From NCBI GenBank assembly GCA_013396635.1, contig WBMW01005007.1:1407045-1471044 (forward strand): a stretch of 64,000 bases of DNA, written 5' to 3'. This DNA comes from Penelope pileata. Its lineage: Eukaryota > Chordata > Aves > Galliformes > Cracidae. A program made the translations under genes and the position numbers. The number at the start of each line of letters is the position of its first letter. The first letter of the stretch is position 1. The notes beneath the pieces are model-generated. The model saw only the letters and a list, made by a program, of their open reading frames with translations, was not told the origin of the DNA and searched no databases. Positions 36,172-49,300 of this stretch are shown here, piece after piece.

Positions 36172-36333
36172 AGAATTTACTCTAGGCAGGGGTTTTGACA
36201 ACTGGAAAGCTGTGTTTCATGCTTATGACACATTCTTCTAAAAGGTAGCTGTAGGATTTTTTTAAAATAATAGTGGTACAGTTGTACACTTTTTCATACC
36301 TAAGGTTTCAAAAGCCCTGGTTCATTGTTGTGT

Positions 36334-36373
36334 ATTTTTTTGTTTGTTTCCTTGCTTTGTTTGTTTGTTTTTA
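36334..36373 (+). repeat. (TTTG)n simple repeat
   Basis: Imperfect TTTG units and T runs; low complexity. Confidence 0.8.
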
Positions 36374-36399
36374 ATTCATTGAACTCCTCAACTAGGTAA

Positions 36400-36730
36400 G
36401 AGAGAGACGTGAACTAATTAAACAAATTAATAAGCCTAATTTTCAGAAGCAGAATAATAATCATTCAAGGCCGAGCATTAGGGTGTAAATATTGCTAATC
36501 CTGTGATGAGTAATGAGCAAGGAAAAGGCATCTGGCTTATTGTTTGCCATGAAGTTATATTACAGATTATTAATGACTGATTATTTATGCTAGTTCTCAA
36601 ACTACTGCCAAGAGAGTACATAAAACTGCCACTTGAATTTTATCATTAGGTTTTAGGATTATTCTTCCAGCTGGACAACTTGGAATGCAATTATCATTTC
36701 GACCTCGCTTTCCATCTCACAACAATAACA
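36400..36730. promoter_or_regulatory. Candidate conserved noncoding element (homeodomain-site-rich)
   Basis: An AT-rich but complex, repeat-free stretch dense in TAAT/ATTA cores (ACTAATTAAAC, AAATTAATAAGCC, GATTATTAATGACTG, AATGCAATTATC), unlike decayed repeats. This texture is typical of vertebrate developmental enhancers. Conservation cannot be seen from one sequence. Confidence 0.3.
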
Positions 36731-37113
36731 TTAGTTATGTAGCAAATTTTTTTACTTGAAAATATTTTGTTTTGTAAGTACAGTATCTTTATGTCAGAGA
36801 CCATATTCTCAGGCTTTACTCTGAACATATTTCACAAGCAATAAATTCAGCACAGACATCTCACGGTCCAGTCATGATGGTTCCCTAGCAGCCTATTAAC
36901 AAGCTTTTGATTTGCTAGAGGATTTCCAACACACATTTGTCTCTAGGCTTACTTGAGAAGACTAATCACTCTTGTTTAAGGAGACTGATTGCCTTTTAGT
37001 CTAGGATTCTGGAACGTGTAGATGCTCGTTGGATGAACCTTTCATCCCAGAGTACTTCAGCTCAGCATAATCCTTGGGCAGTTTAGAGACTGGAAAAATT
37101 TGAAAGATAGTGA

Positions 37114-37143
37114 ATTCCTAGAATCACTAGATTCCTAGAATCA
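37114..37143 (+). repeat. 13-bp direct repeat
   Basis: ATTCCTAGAATCA occurs at 37114-37126 and 37131-37143. It superficially resembles CR1 terminal octamers, but no CR1 body adjoins it. Confidence 0.85.
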
Positions 37144-37807
37144 TGAGCAATAATGCAAGCAAATCTGGAGGAAATGGGATATATTCAATTATTGCCAGTT
37201 TTCAATAAACTAAAGAAAGGACAGACAAAAGAGAGAGGCAAAGGAGATAGTACACACATTTGTGCCTAATGTCAGAATCTTCAGTTTCAGAAAGTCATCA
37301 TATGAGAGATCCAAAAAACACAAATCAAATACACAAATCAAAACCACAAAAGAGACAGAGACATTTGTTCCAGGTTCCCAATGAAAGTAGAATGGAAACA
37401 AGAATTTTCAGTTACTCAGTGTAACTCATCACAGATTCCTCAAAAAAGTTATCACAATGTTTGCCTGGCCCTCAGTCCTAAATCATCTCTCATTTCTAGG
37501 AAGCCACCACCATGTAAAATGTCAAGCATGTACTTTCAGCCATTTTCTGTCATTTAATTTATAGAAACAGAAACTTCTAGAATACTTCAGAAATGCTGCA
37601 GTCTGTGGTTTGTTCACTTGCTTCTTTAATCCAATCTTTTAAATACTGGTACAGATCTCAGTTTTAAAGGTGTTTCACCACTTTTGTTAAAGAGAAGCTC
37701 CTCAAACACTTCACTCAGCCAATTCTGTGGGATAAAGTATTTTTGGCTACAAAACACAAATGCAGTCCTTTACAGCTCTATGTCTGTGACTTGTCACTAT
37801 GACGGAG

Positions 37808-38400
37808 TGTTGTGGATGGAAACAACTACACTACAACAAGTACACTTGTAAGAGAGAAGCAGGAATATATTTATTGTTATAAATAAAATGTAGTGATTTT
37901 ACAGCACCTTAACAAGATTTGAGATGGCTGGATACACTTGATTATTTACTGCATAGAGGGTAGGGTTAAACACATACATTCAGGAGACCCTTGTGTTGAG
38001 TCAAAGAGTTTGGAGCAGACCCGCTTGCCTTCTAAGCTCCTTGAAGTGCTGAGTAAGGAGCCCAGGTGCGGCTGGCTTCACTCCTAGTCCTAGAGTTGGT
38101 CAATAGTTTCTGTCTAACGGATCATATGTATACAATCTAAAATATAATTCTAGCAAAGCTAACAAAGCTTAAAAAACCTATTAGTCACTTACTGAGGATC
38201 TGGCAAGGTGTCTTGACATCAAGGTGCAAGGGATCTCTACACAGGCCTCGAGAGGCATCTCTACTCAAGGGGAGATCCTGTCGTGCAACCCACTGTCATG
38301 TAGGAGAGCTCAAAAGGCTCTTGGGCTGCTCACTATTCAGGGGGTAAGATGATTGACTCATAGTCATACTTTGTTTTTAGGCACACACTCAGTTTGCCCT
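37808..38400. repeat. Possible LTR-like or other dispersed repeat block
   Basis: A roughly 0.6 kb block that differs from its AT-rich surroundings. It opens TGTTGTGGATGG, contains a poly(A)-signal-like AT stretch near 37865-37890, a GC-richer part (38030-38075) and two related pieces around 38230-38280 (GATCTCTACACAGG and GCATCTCTACTCAAGG). This is reminiscent of a solo endogenous retroviral LTR, but I found neither matching ends nor a target-site duplication, so the class is not established. Confidence 0.22.
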
Positions 38401-41400
38401 CAGCCATTGAACCAGGTGTCTGCTATCAGTTCTTTCAGCCCCCCCGGTTTGAGACAGATTTGTGGTCGTCAATCTGTTTTAGTGGGAGTGTTATCAGTAC
38501 TGTTGCTCATTGTCTTCCTGAGCAAGGCTTTGTGTGCGAGGTCAGGCCAAAGGAGGAAGTTGAGGAAAAGAAGGAGGGCAGAGGGGAAGCACTCCATCAC
38601 ATGGAGATATTAAGATCTTCGCACATGGCTTCCAGATGACAAACATTTTCTTACTGACAACAAGCTGGCTGATCTTAGGTGTCAGCCCTTCTGAGCTACT
38701 TTTGCAGTCTCTTATAAAAGGTGCAAAATACAAAATAATCCAGTTTTTCTTGGCAAAAGGAAATTCATTTAAAGAACAGAGATTTAGATGTTTTCTATAT
38801 AGCAGTTCCATTTATTACTGCAGATATTTATTTTAAATGTCCCAAAGCTACATTACTTCCTTTTGCTGGACCTTGCAAATGGTTTCTTTCTTATGTGTGC
38901 AGATCAGAGGGCTTTTCTTCAAAAATTGTTTCTCTGTTATGTATGAAGTCTTAACAGCCATAAACAGTCTTTTCAAATAACAGATTGTCACATGACACAT
39001 CATAGATACCAACCAAGGGTTTTTTTCTTTTTCTTCTTTTTCTCCTGAATGAAAACATTTATTCTGGAAGTCTCTAATTAACTACTTCAAAGAAGATTTC
39101 TCAGGTCTTTTTTTTTTTTCACTCTTCTTCTTCTTCCCTCCAGACAAATTTCCAACAAGTTTGAAGTTTGAGGAGTTTGACCTAATAGTGATTTTGATTT
39201 TTGAAAATTAAAATGTATTTTGAGACTCCTCATTTTTATTCAAGTCATTCTTTAGCTGATTTCTCTCAAATACTGTGAAGATCTGTTAAAAAAAGGGTGG
39301 TGGTTGGAGCAAATTTAGCAGTTTTTGAAAACTACAAATCTAACAAAACCAGTTTTAATCAAAGTATTTAGAAGATGCTTAGTTTTGAACACGAGTTGGT
39401 CCAGGTAAGCTGAGGTGATACATAAGACGCTTCAAAATTTACATGTGTTTAAATGCTTTATCAAATGACTACTGAGAGCAAAGTCTACAGGTTGACTACA
39501 CAGGTTAACCATGTGCAACAAGGGGCTTTCCTCATATGCCACTGAAGAACCCATCATCCAGCGATGTCTTGTTTAACATGCCACCATGTAGTGCCAATTC
39601 TAAATAATACATGTTCTAACCAACTGGATATTTTTCAGAGGACTTTTCTGCACAGTACAATTGAATGAAACCACATTTTTACTTCATTGTAAACTTCATT
39701 TTACTTCATACTTCATAATCATACAGTCTTTAATAACACAACCACCTCCTTTCCTACGTTCACCTATTTCCAGCTTCATTCAGTGTAATAGGATGTTCTT
39801 AGAGAATCCAACATCCGTTCAGTGTTTTCATCCTCTCAGCTAATGGTTACATCACTGAATGCAGAATTATTCCTTTCCTCGATAACTTTTCTAGAGCATT
39901 CCTCACAATAGTGCCCAAGTGAATCATAAACTTTAATTATTGTATCTCTGCTATGAGATGAAATGCATTTTGTTATCTCTATTTACTGTCTATCAAGGTG
40001 AAAGAAAACCCCTCTCTGAAGACCACACAGGCAATTGATAGCAGAACTGGAACTGCAGTTGGGGGCCCAATCCAATGCTTGTTTCCTTGGATCAAACCTT
40101 TTTGCTCTTGGAACTGCCAAGAAGCCTCAGTTCTCATTAACTTTGCAGTTTTGAGCATTCATAATGCCTGTTCACGCTCACAGCACTGGTAATCTAATGC
40201 TCAACCGGAAAATAAAAGCCCTAACAGATAAAATAGTTTTGTACCTAAACAATGGAAATCATGACTTGGATTGAACAAGATTTTCAATGAACTGATGAAA
40301 CCCATGATGTTCCATGTTGTCATTGTCACAACACTTCTCTATTTTCACTTAAAAAAATGCATTTCTTCCTTTTGACTCCTGCAACATGCTCACTGGGGAA
40401 GAAACCACATATACTAGGGCGGGCACAGGGCGACACTTGTGATCACAGGCCAGAGGAGATGTGACAACTGACCAGAACACCACCGCCAAACTGAATGTGG
40501 GGTGGATAACCTTCATCTGCTTTTCTTTTCTGGGTCTTAGGCATGTACCCTGAATCCAGTTTCCGACTTCTGTGAAACCTTCCAGAACTTAAGTTATCCC
40601 TGTTATGCTACTTCCCCTTTCTCCATGTTTGTACAGCTAAAATGAACTAGCTTGTTCAACACCTAGTATATTCAATACCATGGGCAGATGAACATGTAGA
40701 CAATGTAAGCACATAGACTCTCTTTCCTTAGCAAAACAGAAGCAAAAAGTCTTCAATAAGAGAAGAGTTTCCAGCCCTGAGAAGGGATGAAGACATTTTG
40801 CTCTTTCTGCTCTCTTTTCATGAAGGCTGCTCAGCTACTTGGAGGGATATTGGCATCTTTGGGTAGGTAGATAAAAGTAGAGTTTTCTTTCAACTCTCGT
40901 GTTTTTAACTAGACAATAGAGTGCTAATGGTTTTCAGACACAAAAAAAATGACATAAATTGGCTAAAAAATAACAACCTAGACACAGAAGCTCTACACTT
41001 CAATATCAGTGCCTGGTGTCATGTAGTTTCTTAACTTTAGAATTTCTGATAAAATATGCCTTTTGGTTCTCATAGTTTAGTTCAGTTAAACTTGTTAAAG
41101 AGGAAAGGTAAAATCTCCTATGATTATCTCTGTATGATAAATGCACGATGATCCTTCATTTTTCTGCTAAAATGCCTTCCTCAGTGTGCTTGGAGTGCAT
41201 ATTTTTCAAAGGAATCTCAGAAAGTTGACACGTTTCCTGGGCTTGTCTAGAATATATGTGTTCATGGCATAACAGCTCAGCCAGATAATTAGTCAATCCT
41301 TCATCTTTTTGGAAGCAGATAATTGGATTTGATGTGGTGTATGCCCCAGAGATTTTTCAGATGAGACATTAAAACCAGATCATATATGCTTTGATTTCCA

Positions 41401-44400
41401 TACATTTTGAGTAGCCATAACGGTTACATGAAAAGAAGCTTTAGTGGAGATTGGCAACACACTAGACCAATTCTGCCTGAAAAAAATAACAAGAAGTGAA
41501 GTCAGCTGGATCTTCTCCCAGTTTATCATTAACTAGCAGGCCCATTTGTTGTCTGTCTCATGCTATGCTCATTGCTCTTCCAAATAGCTCACTATGATCA
41601 AAAAATATGAATCCATTACCGTGGAATTGGATTCTGAATTTAAGTGCTTCATGTGCCATTAGATGTTGCTCAAAGTTTGGATGAGAAATTTGTCTGCCTT
41701 CAGGTAGCACTGTGTTACATCTGCGTTTTCCGTTTTTCATTTCTCACACAATGACAGCTCTTAACAGCTGTGAGAACAATAATATGAGGGCTACTAGTGT
41801 CTGCTATAGTATTTTAAAGAGTCCCCAAATGAAACACTTCAATCATTGGTTTTTAAGTTCCTGCAATCTGTGTACAAAAACTGGAACTTGAGACTGTAGT
41901 ATATGTATGGCATATAACTAAACCTCTTTAGTGACACCCACGGAACTCTCAGTGGAGAAGCACCTAACAGCAGTGGAAATATCTGTGGTTACAAGAGGAG
42001 AATACTGCCATAGTAACTGCCTAGGACTTGCAGCGTGCTTGCATGTAGAGAAGACATCAAGGAAGGCACACCTCCTGCAGGACGAAGTCCACAATCTAAA
42101 CGAGGCCAACGGACAAGTCAAGCAGAATTACAGAAGGATTCTAACATAAAGTATGTCATCTATTATAACCTATTTTGATTTGCTTTGTATTTTTGCAAAT
42201 GAATAAACAGTCCTTTAATTGAATTGGGCTTGTGTACATAATAGTGAAAAGGGAGTTCGAAAGAGGAAATGTTCCCAAAGAACTTAAGCAGTGTATTATT
42301 TGAAGAGAGATTGTGCACTGCACATGGAAGCATTTAAAATAGTTCCTACACAGTATGACGTACTAAGTTGTTATTCCATGACAGCTCTGCCTACTTGCAG
42401 CGAAACAGATTCATTCTGCAGCTAATGAGCAAGATGTGGTTGTCCTTTCTTTTTGCCTTTCCTTTCTGATAGCAATGACTAGCAGGGCTAGGAATGACTT
42501 CTGCTGAATTACAGAGTTTGCTTGACATTCTTGTTTGCTTGACAATGGGTTTCTTGAAGTGTAGGGTTGCTGTGAAATGTAATGAGCAGACTGTGCAGAT
42601 ATGAAACTTCACACCAGAGGATCTAATTCCTTTATGTAATCATTCATTTCAATTCTGCAAGCTTTTGCCTTGTATACCGTGTTTCTCAGCTTTGTCACCC
42701 TGAAATTAAGAACAAGCCTGCAGGGACCTATTTCTATTTAATAATGATCTGAATAAGATGAGTCTCGTAAGATATAAGAAGTCTGCAGAGAGTGTAAATC
42801 TTTCTTAAATTCCAATTCCTCTCCATAAAATACTCATATTTCCTTATTTTACTTGTTAGAAAAGATAGCTGCACTTACTTGGATGAATCAATTGCTTCTT
42901 CGGTTGTAAAGAGTGATAAAACTTGTTCATAATTTAAAATTGCAGATGCTACCTTTTCCACCAAACAGCATGGAACAATGTGAATATCATGTCTAATTGC
43001 ACAGGCAAATCATTATTTATATGTCTCAGGGCCTCTGTTGTTGCAAGCTTTTTTTTCACCCTTTTTAAAAAGTCCACAGCAAGACCAGGTTATGATAATT
43101 TTCATTCACTATATCCCAGTTCTTTCTGGCAATCTGACATCTTCTCACTACGACCTGACTTACAGAAGTCTGAGGAGCCTATGATAGATCTAATTATCAT
43201 TATGATAGTACATTGTCATTTCATTACCTGTGTTCAAAGTTTCTGTGCACACATCCAACTGTTGAGTTGCAGTGAAGATCTAGGCCCGGAAAGACTTTAC
43301 ATTGCTAATTAAATATTTTCCATTTTAAAACTGTCAGGCAATGATAATTTAAAATATTTGGATTTAAAAATATCTAAAAGAGGTGAAAACAAACATGCCT
43401 AATCACAATGGAATTTATGAAATTAGAATACGTTTTCATTCTAATAACAATTACATCTCATTTCTATGATCTTTTTTCTCCCTGGGAGCAAAACAGTGTT
43501 CATGCAAAAGCTAATGGTAGCATTAATCACATACCATTTTTCTCCCATTTTCTTCATCCTTTCTTCTGAAAGTATGTGACAATTTTAACCTCTTCTAGAC
43601 TATTTTGAGATACTTTGTGTCCAGAATTCAGATTCTTTTTCCCATTTATTGACAATGTACATAGAGGGGTTTCTCTTTGCACACAATAAAAAAGACACAA
43701 AATCTTTGTATGGGAAGAAGGTTCCACTTTTATGACCGATCACAGCCACATCAACACATTTATAACTTTCTATTGTACATTTTAGATAAAGCATGCTCTT
43801 TGTCCTATGTTTTTTAACCATCACCTTTTGACTTCATTCACGCAGCAGTATCATTTTTGGAGAAAGGGATACCAACATTTCTGTCTGATTAATGAAAATA
43901 TTTCCTAAACTATTCTTCTGACTCCTCTGACCTCACTATGTTTTCCACTAGGTCAGCCATGGCTACACTAAACAGCTCTCCCTAAAGGCATATTTGAACA
44001 GAGGCTTTGAACAAAACATTTGGCTTCTTACTGGGGTAAGTTCTAGTTTCACAGCAGTCAAGACAAATACATGACAATTATTTTTGGAATGATTAAACAT
44101 TTATGGTTGCTGTTTTTATAGACTGACTTACTCTCTTGCTGTGAGCTACCAAGGTTAAAGATGAGTCTGAATCCTGTGGATGCATCCAGACTGAACATGG
44201 CTTTTTGGGAGGGTAGATCCAGCATGAGCTGCACTGGACCGTAGTGTCAGCTGGTGCTGCAGAGTTATGCCACCTTACTGGATAACCCTATGCAAACAAA
44301 CCCCCTTGGCAGATGTACAGAAGGAAGAGAACTTTTGTCAGCTCCACTTATGCTGTTTGTGTAGCTGATACAACGAGACCAGCAGGGAAGCTATTCACAA

Positions 44401-45604
44401 ATGCTGTTTCCTCTCAGAGACTTTGCAGAAAAAGCCTTGTTCACAATTCAAAAATTTTGGTACTGCTTCTCCCATCAAAATCTGGGTCTGTGAAACAATA
44501 AGGACTGTCACGTCTAATCACATATTCACAAAGTACTGTTTGCATACATAAAGCCATCTGTTCTGATCAGCTTTTTCTGCCTATATGTCAATTTAGAGCA
44601 AGACAAGGTTATGATTATCATTATTTATAATATTACCCTCATTCTCTCTAGCGTGCTGACATCCACTTGTCATCTGATTTCCCACAATGTAAACTAGCTA
44701 GAGCAGCAGAAACTCTGTAGTATGGGAAAAAGATCCTTGCCACACCTTTCCCAAGAGCTGAGGGGTGTACAAGGCCAGCTCAGTCACCTCTGTGCAGCAC
44801 ATCTAGAGGGGAGCTTTGAGGAGCCAAGGCAGCATTCCCTAGGTACCTAGGTAGCATGTGGGAACGAGGAAGGAGCTGGGCTTTAGGTGGCAAAGACCTC
44901 TGAGCCCCAGGAAGGCATTTTTCAAGTGAGGCTGAGCTATGCAAAGATGAGAATCAGTGACCTAGGTAGCACTTCAGGTCATTGCCTCTGTTGTTGGCTC
45001 TATTATTACTTAAAATTTGTGAATCAAATTGCATACCACCTCCTGTGAGAACAAATATTTGAACTTTCTTTTTTTTAAACAGGCCAATTTACATATTAGT
45101 TATGGAGTTCCTGGACTCAGAGGGTACAATAAAAGTAATATCTGAAGGAAATAAGTAGACAACTTGCCACAGACAGATGGAAACCAAAGGGGGATCTAAG
45201 AAACAACAAGGAAATTTTAGGATAGAAACTGATAGAGAGGGGTTGCTTTTTGCAAAATCCCTGGTAAGGAATGTGGAAAGTGTTTGATCCAAACTGAATC
45301 AAAAGCAGAAGTGCCCAAGCACCAGGTGCATGCATGCATCAGGCCTCTGCTGCTGGACACTGCTGCCCTCCTGGCCGTGCCATCTCCTGTCCTTGCCACA
45401 CGTGGCGGATAATCTGCCCTTTACACCAGACTTATTTCCTGCATCTGCCTCCCTCTTGTATCTCCAGTTTCTCCTCTGTCCAGAAGCCTGGGATCAAGCT
45501 GGTCATTATTCTTTTTCCCCTCAAGACTTCAAACTTTTAACAAAATTTGAAAGCCTGTAGTGCCAGTAAAACTAAATCAAAGCAGCAATGTCCATACATT
45601 AAGA
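38401..45604. other. Intergenic between GRM1 and RAB32, middle part
   Basis: No gene recognised. AT-rich, with CTT/T-rich patches (39020-39125), the MIR-like SINE at 39925-40085, a small open frame at 41931-42149 with an AATAAA about 50 bp after it, and a GC-richer patch at 44740-44960 with repeated CCTAGGTA. Confidence 0.55.
39925..40085 (-). mobile_element. Probable ancient MIR-type SINE
   Basis: Read on the plus strand, the order of blocks matches a reverse-complemented MIR: an AT-rich segment with GCTATGAGATG, TTTGTTATCTCTATTTACTG (compare the MIR 'cccattttacag' core), then GAAGACCACACAGGCAATTG and AGCAGAACTGGAACTGCAG (the 'gtcacacagctag...ggcagagctgggatt' part). Birds keep few MIR copies. 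Degraded, so identification is tentative. Confidence 0.5.
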
Positions 45605-45730
45605 GATTTATAGACTTTCAGGACAGTAGAGAGTATCTGATCAACTCATTTGGACTCTTTGTAGTATCCAGAGGTCATAGCAATTTTTCAATACTGAGCC
45701 CAGGAACCAATTTGGACTGATTCAGAAAGT
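45605..45730 (-). mobile_element. Ancient CR1/L3-like fragment
   Basis: TTATAGACTTTCAGGAC, then TATCTGATCAACTCATTTGG and TTCAATACTGAGCCCAGG resemble old CR1-class repeats shared across archosaurs and turtles. Strongly diverged; a repeat-library search is needed to place it. Confidence 0.35.
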
Positions 45731-46380
45731 AAACTGCTTTGCTCTTGACACCAATTGATTCAGATGTGTGGAAATTTATATATCCACTAAGGAGAGAAGA
45801 AAGTTTTAAAACAGAGTGGTCTGGATAACTCACAGCCTGAGTAAGCACAATCTATAGCACTCCCAGCTGTCTGCTTTTCTTGTCCAGATGTCTGCTACTG
45901 TCTAGGTCCTGCTGGCTCCCCTGAGCTTGAAAATGTTGTGAAATGTAAATGCCATTATTCTGAATGAAAATGATGCAAATGAGATAAGGCATAGATAGTG
46001 CCTGAAACTAGGGCCATAAAAAGGCAGGCACTAAGCAAACGACCATCTGCACAGCCCAAAGAATAGTAACACTGAAATGCTAATCTATGGATTGGTGTTG
46101 CTATCTTCTGTGGCTTCCAGCAGGCTTCCATTGAATTTTTCACTGCAGCTGATACCTATTGTCATGTATCCTCTGAAAAAGGCCAGTGATTAAGCAGAAT
46201 TAAATTTTGATTTTGTGCTTGGCACTAAATACACAGCAAAGTAGAGAGCATCATGTTCCCACCGCCAGTCAGGTGCAGTTCAGTGCTCAGTCTGCCACAG
46301 TGATTTTTGCGTTTTCTTGGTTTGCCAAACTCAAATCAATTAATTTCAATGGATAAGATACTCCATGAGCTGGTCTGGTC

Positions 46381-46394
46381 TTTTTTTTTTTTTT
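46381..46394 (+). repeat. Poly-T run
   Basis: Fourteen consecutive T; simple repeat. Confidence 0.85.
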
Positions 46395-49300
46395 CCTTCT
46401 GAAAAAGAAATTAAGGATGATGTCATTTCAGCAACATTCAGTATGAAAACTTCTGTGGATTTTAAGAATATTATCTTTTTCAAATATTGGCCAGTGTAAA
46501 TGAAATAGTTTCACATTGCTTTTCAGCATCAGAAAGACTTCAGTTTCCTTTGAAACTTCCTTTGCACAGCAGTTTACAACCAGATCAAATTTTCTATTGC
46601 AGGCTCTGGCAAGGCTACAATTCATTCAGTCAGCTGTGGAAACTCTTGAAAGTAATCTGCAATGTATTTTAGTCAGCACACTTTTAAATCCTGGCTGCCA
46701 TGTCTTGCTTGGCACTTTTAAAAGAGATGGACAACGTCGTACATCTGGAGTTACTTACTGACATTACCAAGCAGCAGCCAATGCTTCAGTAACTTATATT
46801 TTACCAGCAAGACATTGCTTTCAATAGGCTCTGAGTCGGCCTGTTCCTGTGGTGCTTGCTGCCTGTGCTGAGAAGCATTAAGGAGAAAAATTGGTGTAGC
46901 TGTCTTGTACTAGGGGAAGGGGAGGAGTGGGCCTTGAAGAGAAAAGTCCAGGAGCATCCTGGCTTGAAGCCATGGCAGATGAGTCTGTACTTGGGATGGC
47001 AAAGATCACCCTGCCTCATCACCTGCCTGGGCATGGGCAGCCTGCCCCTCACCTGTCTGAGGAACATGAGCACACTCTGTACCATTTCATTTTTCACAAT
47101 GTACTCTCCTGGCATGGTTTTTGACACAGGCATCTTCCAAGTAATCCCTGAGCAAGAGTCATGGGCCGTCATTGTCCAGGGACCATCCCCAAAGGCAGCC
47201 CAAATATGACCCCTCCATTTAGGAGAGTAAGGGGCTTTAGTTGTGAGGCCAGAGATTAGGTTAAGCTGAACACTAAAACAGAGGAGTGGCTGAATCAGAA
47301 ATTGAAAGCTTGAATTGTGGTCCAGATTAGAACACATAAAGCACACTCACTTTTACTGAGTCTAGCATTAAAACGGAAAATCCTAATAATTTTCTTTCTT
47401 ATACTGAATAATTTTTTGAATTATTTCATCTAAATGACATCAGTAATTGGGAAGTTCATTTCTTAGACTAAAAGAAGAATGTGAAATGTGTTTCTCCCTA
47501 CTCATTATGCAGTTTGTAGACAGGATGTGTAATATTTTCCTCAGTATCTCACCATCAGGATCATGTGGCAATTTAGAAAATGCAACCAACAGTAGCTGAG
47601 AGTTCCAGCACCTCTAAGCTAATCTCCAAAAGCAATGAGATCATCCATCATTTCTATAACAGCCTCATATTCAGTTTAGATTAGCCATTTATCTTGTTTC
47701 TTTCTAAACAGGTGTTCCAGCCAATCCACTGTCCATAGTGTCATTATAAATACCAATTCCCAAGTGTTAACACAAAAATCACAGGCACCTTACAGTTTCT
47801 TATGTCCCACAGATCTTTGGTGAATTTTATTTTCAGCAAAATCCATGATTCTGTAAAACAGCTGCAAATGGTGAGGTAGAGATGTAACATGCCTGCTTTA
47901 TGCCAAATATAAAGTGGGAAAGGAAACTATGGCACATCAGGAAGACCCAGGTCTAGCTACAAGGCTTTGCCTGCGAAGGATAAAGGAAGCTCAAAGAATG
48001 CAAACTACAGATCTCATCAAACTAACAGCAAAACCACTCTAACATGAAAAACTCTGATTGTTTCTTCATGTAAAATGGAGCTTCTCAGTACTAAGAAACA
48101 TTCCACATGGACAATTTTAATTGCACTGAAAATTCACTTTCCTCAAATTAATAAGATGCACAGTTCTCAGCATCTCTGCCCACAGATACTCCCCTGTGCG
48201 CATTCGAACTCTGGATGTGTGCATGGATTTTTACAATTAAACATTTTAATGGAGCAGCCAGTGGTCTGCTTGGCCTGGAGCCACGGAGCATTCTTGGATT
48301 TACTTATCATTTAATTTTTTTTTAGTTGTGTTGTGTCCTATCACATAACAGTGTGGTTAAGTACCACAGTGGTATCTCCAAGTGTTATAATTTCACAGAC
48401 TGCTCTTAATCTTCCCTTGAATTTATTCCTTCACTTCTTAAGGTTACAAGGTTACAGGAAGCCCTGTTTTCTGTTTGCACACATTTTAATCACGGACTTT
48501 AATCCAGCTGGCACCAAAAGAAACCCTGTTTTCCACTCTAAGCCCACATTTAATTTTTTGTTGTCAGTAACTTGACAGAATTCCTCTAATAATCTTTCTA
48601 TGATATTTTGCATAGAAAATCTAAATAACAAATTTGGAATAATTCTGATTACTGGAAAAAATAACAGCTTAAAATCCCCAGAAAACCACCTCTTCCCTTC
48701 AGCTGTTGTTTCACATGCAGCTGTGGAAATGTCCATTGTGTTTCTCTGAAAAAAGGTGCCTACCAGTGCAAGGATCTAGCTGTGCTACCCCTCCTAGCAG
48801 CCTCATTCAAATTAGTCACTGTGCTTGACAACAGAGGACAGCTCAGACCTCAGACTACTGCCTGTTGAATATTCAGAATATTGCTGGCTGCTAACAATGC
48901 CCACCTTTAGGAATAATTATTCTTTTATTAGCCTTATAGATCACATGATGAAATTCAGCTCTTTTGCTTGTTTCTTCTCAGTCAGTCTGTGCAAGGTATT
49001 TAGTGAGTTTGCATCAATGTCCTGCCTGCCTCCACCAAGGGTCAGCATTTTATTAAGGCATGGTGACTTACAAGTCACTGAATGGCATGGAGCTTTTAAT
49101 GAAATATTTAATTGGAAGAAACTGCCTTGTCACTCCCAGCTGAATCCATGCTCTCTCTCACAGGTGTAGAGGACAACAATTTAATAAAGAATAAGGTGGT
49201 GTGACACCAATGGTCACGGCTGCCTGGCAGCTTGGCAAGCTGGCCCACAGTTGGGTGTTCCAGCCAAAAACTGAATTTGGTGAGTTACCGCGACCACGCT

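Larger units (their letters stand above)
32921..37807. other. Intergenic between GRM1 and RAB32, proximal part
   Basis: No gene recognised with confidence. Contains the 173-codon plus-strand frame at 35650-36171 (see that entry), a TTTG repeat and an AT-rich stretch at 36400-36730 that looks like a conserved noncoding element. Confidence 0.55.
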
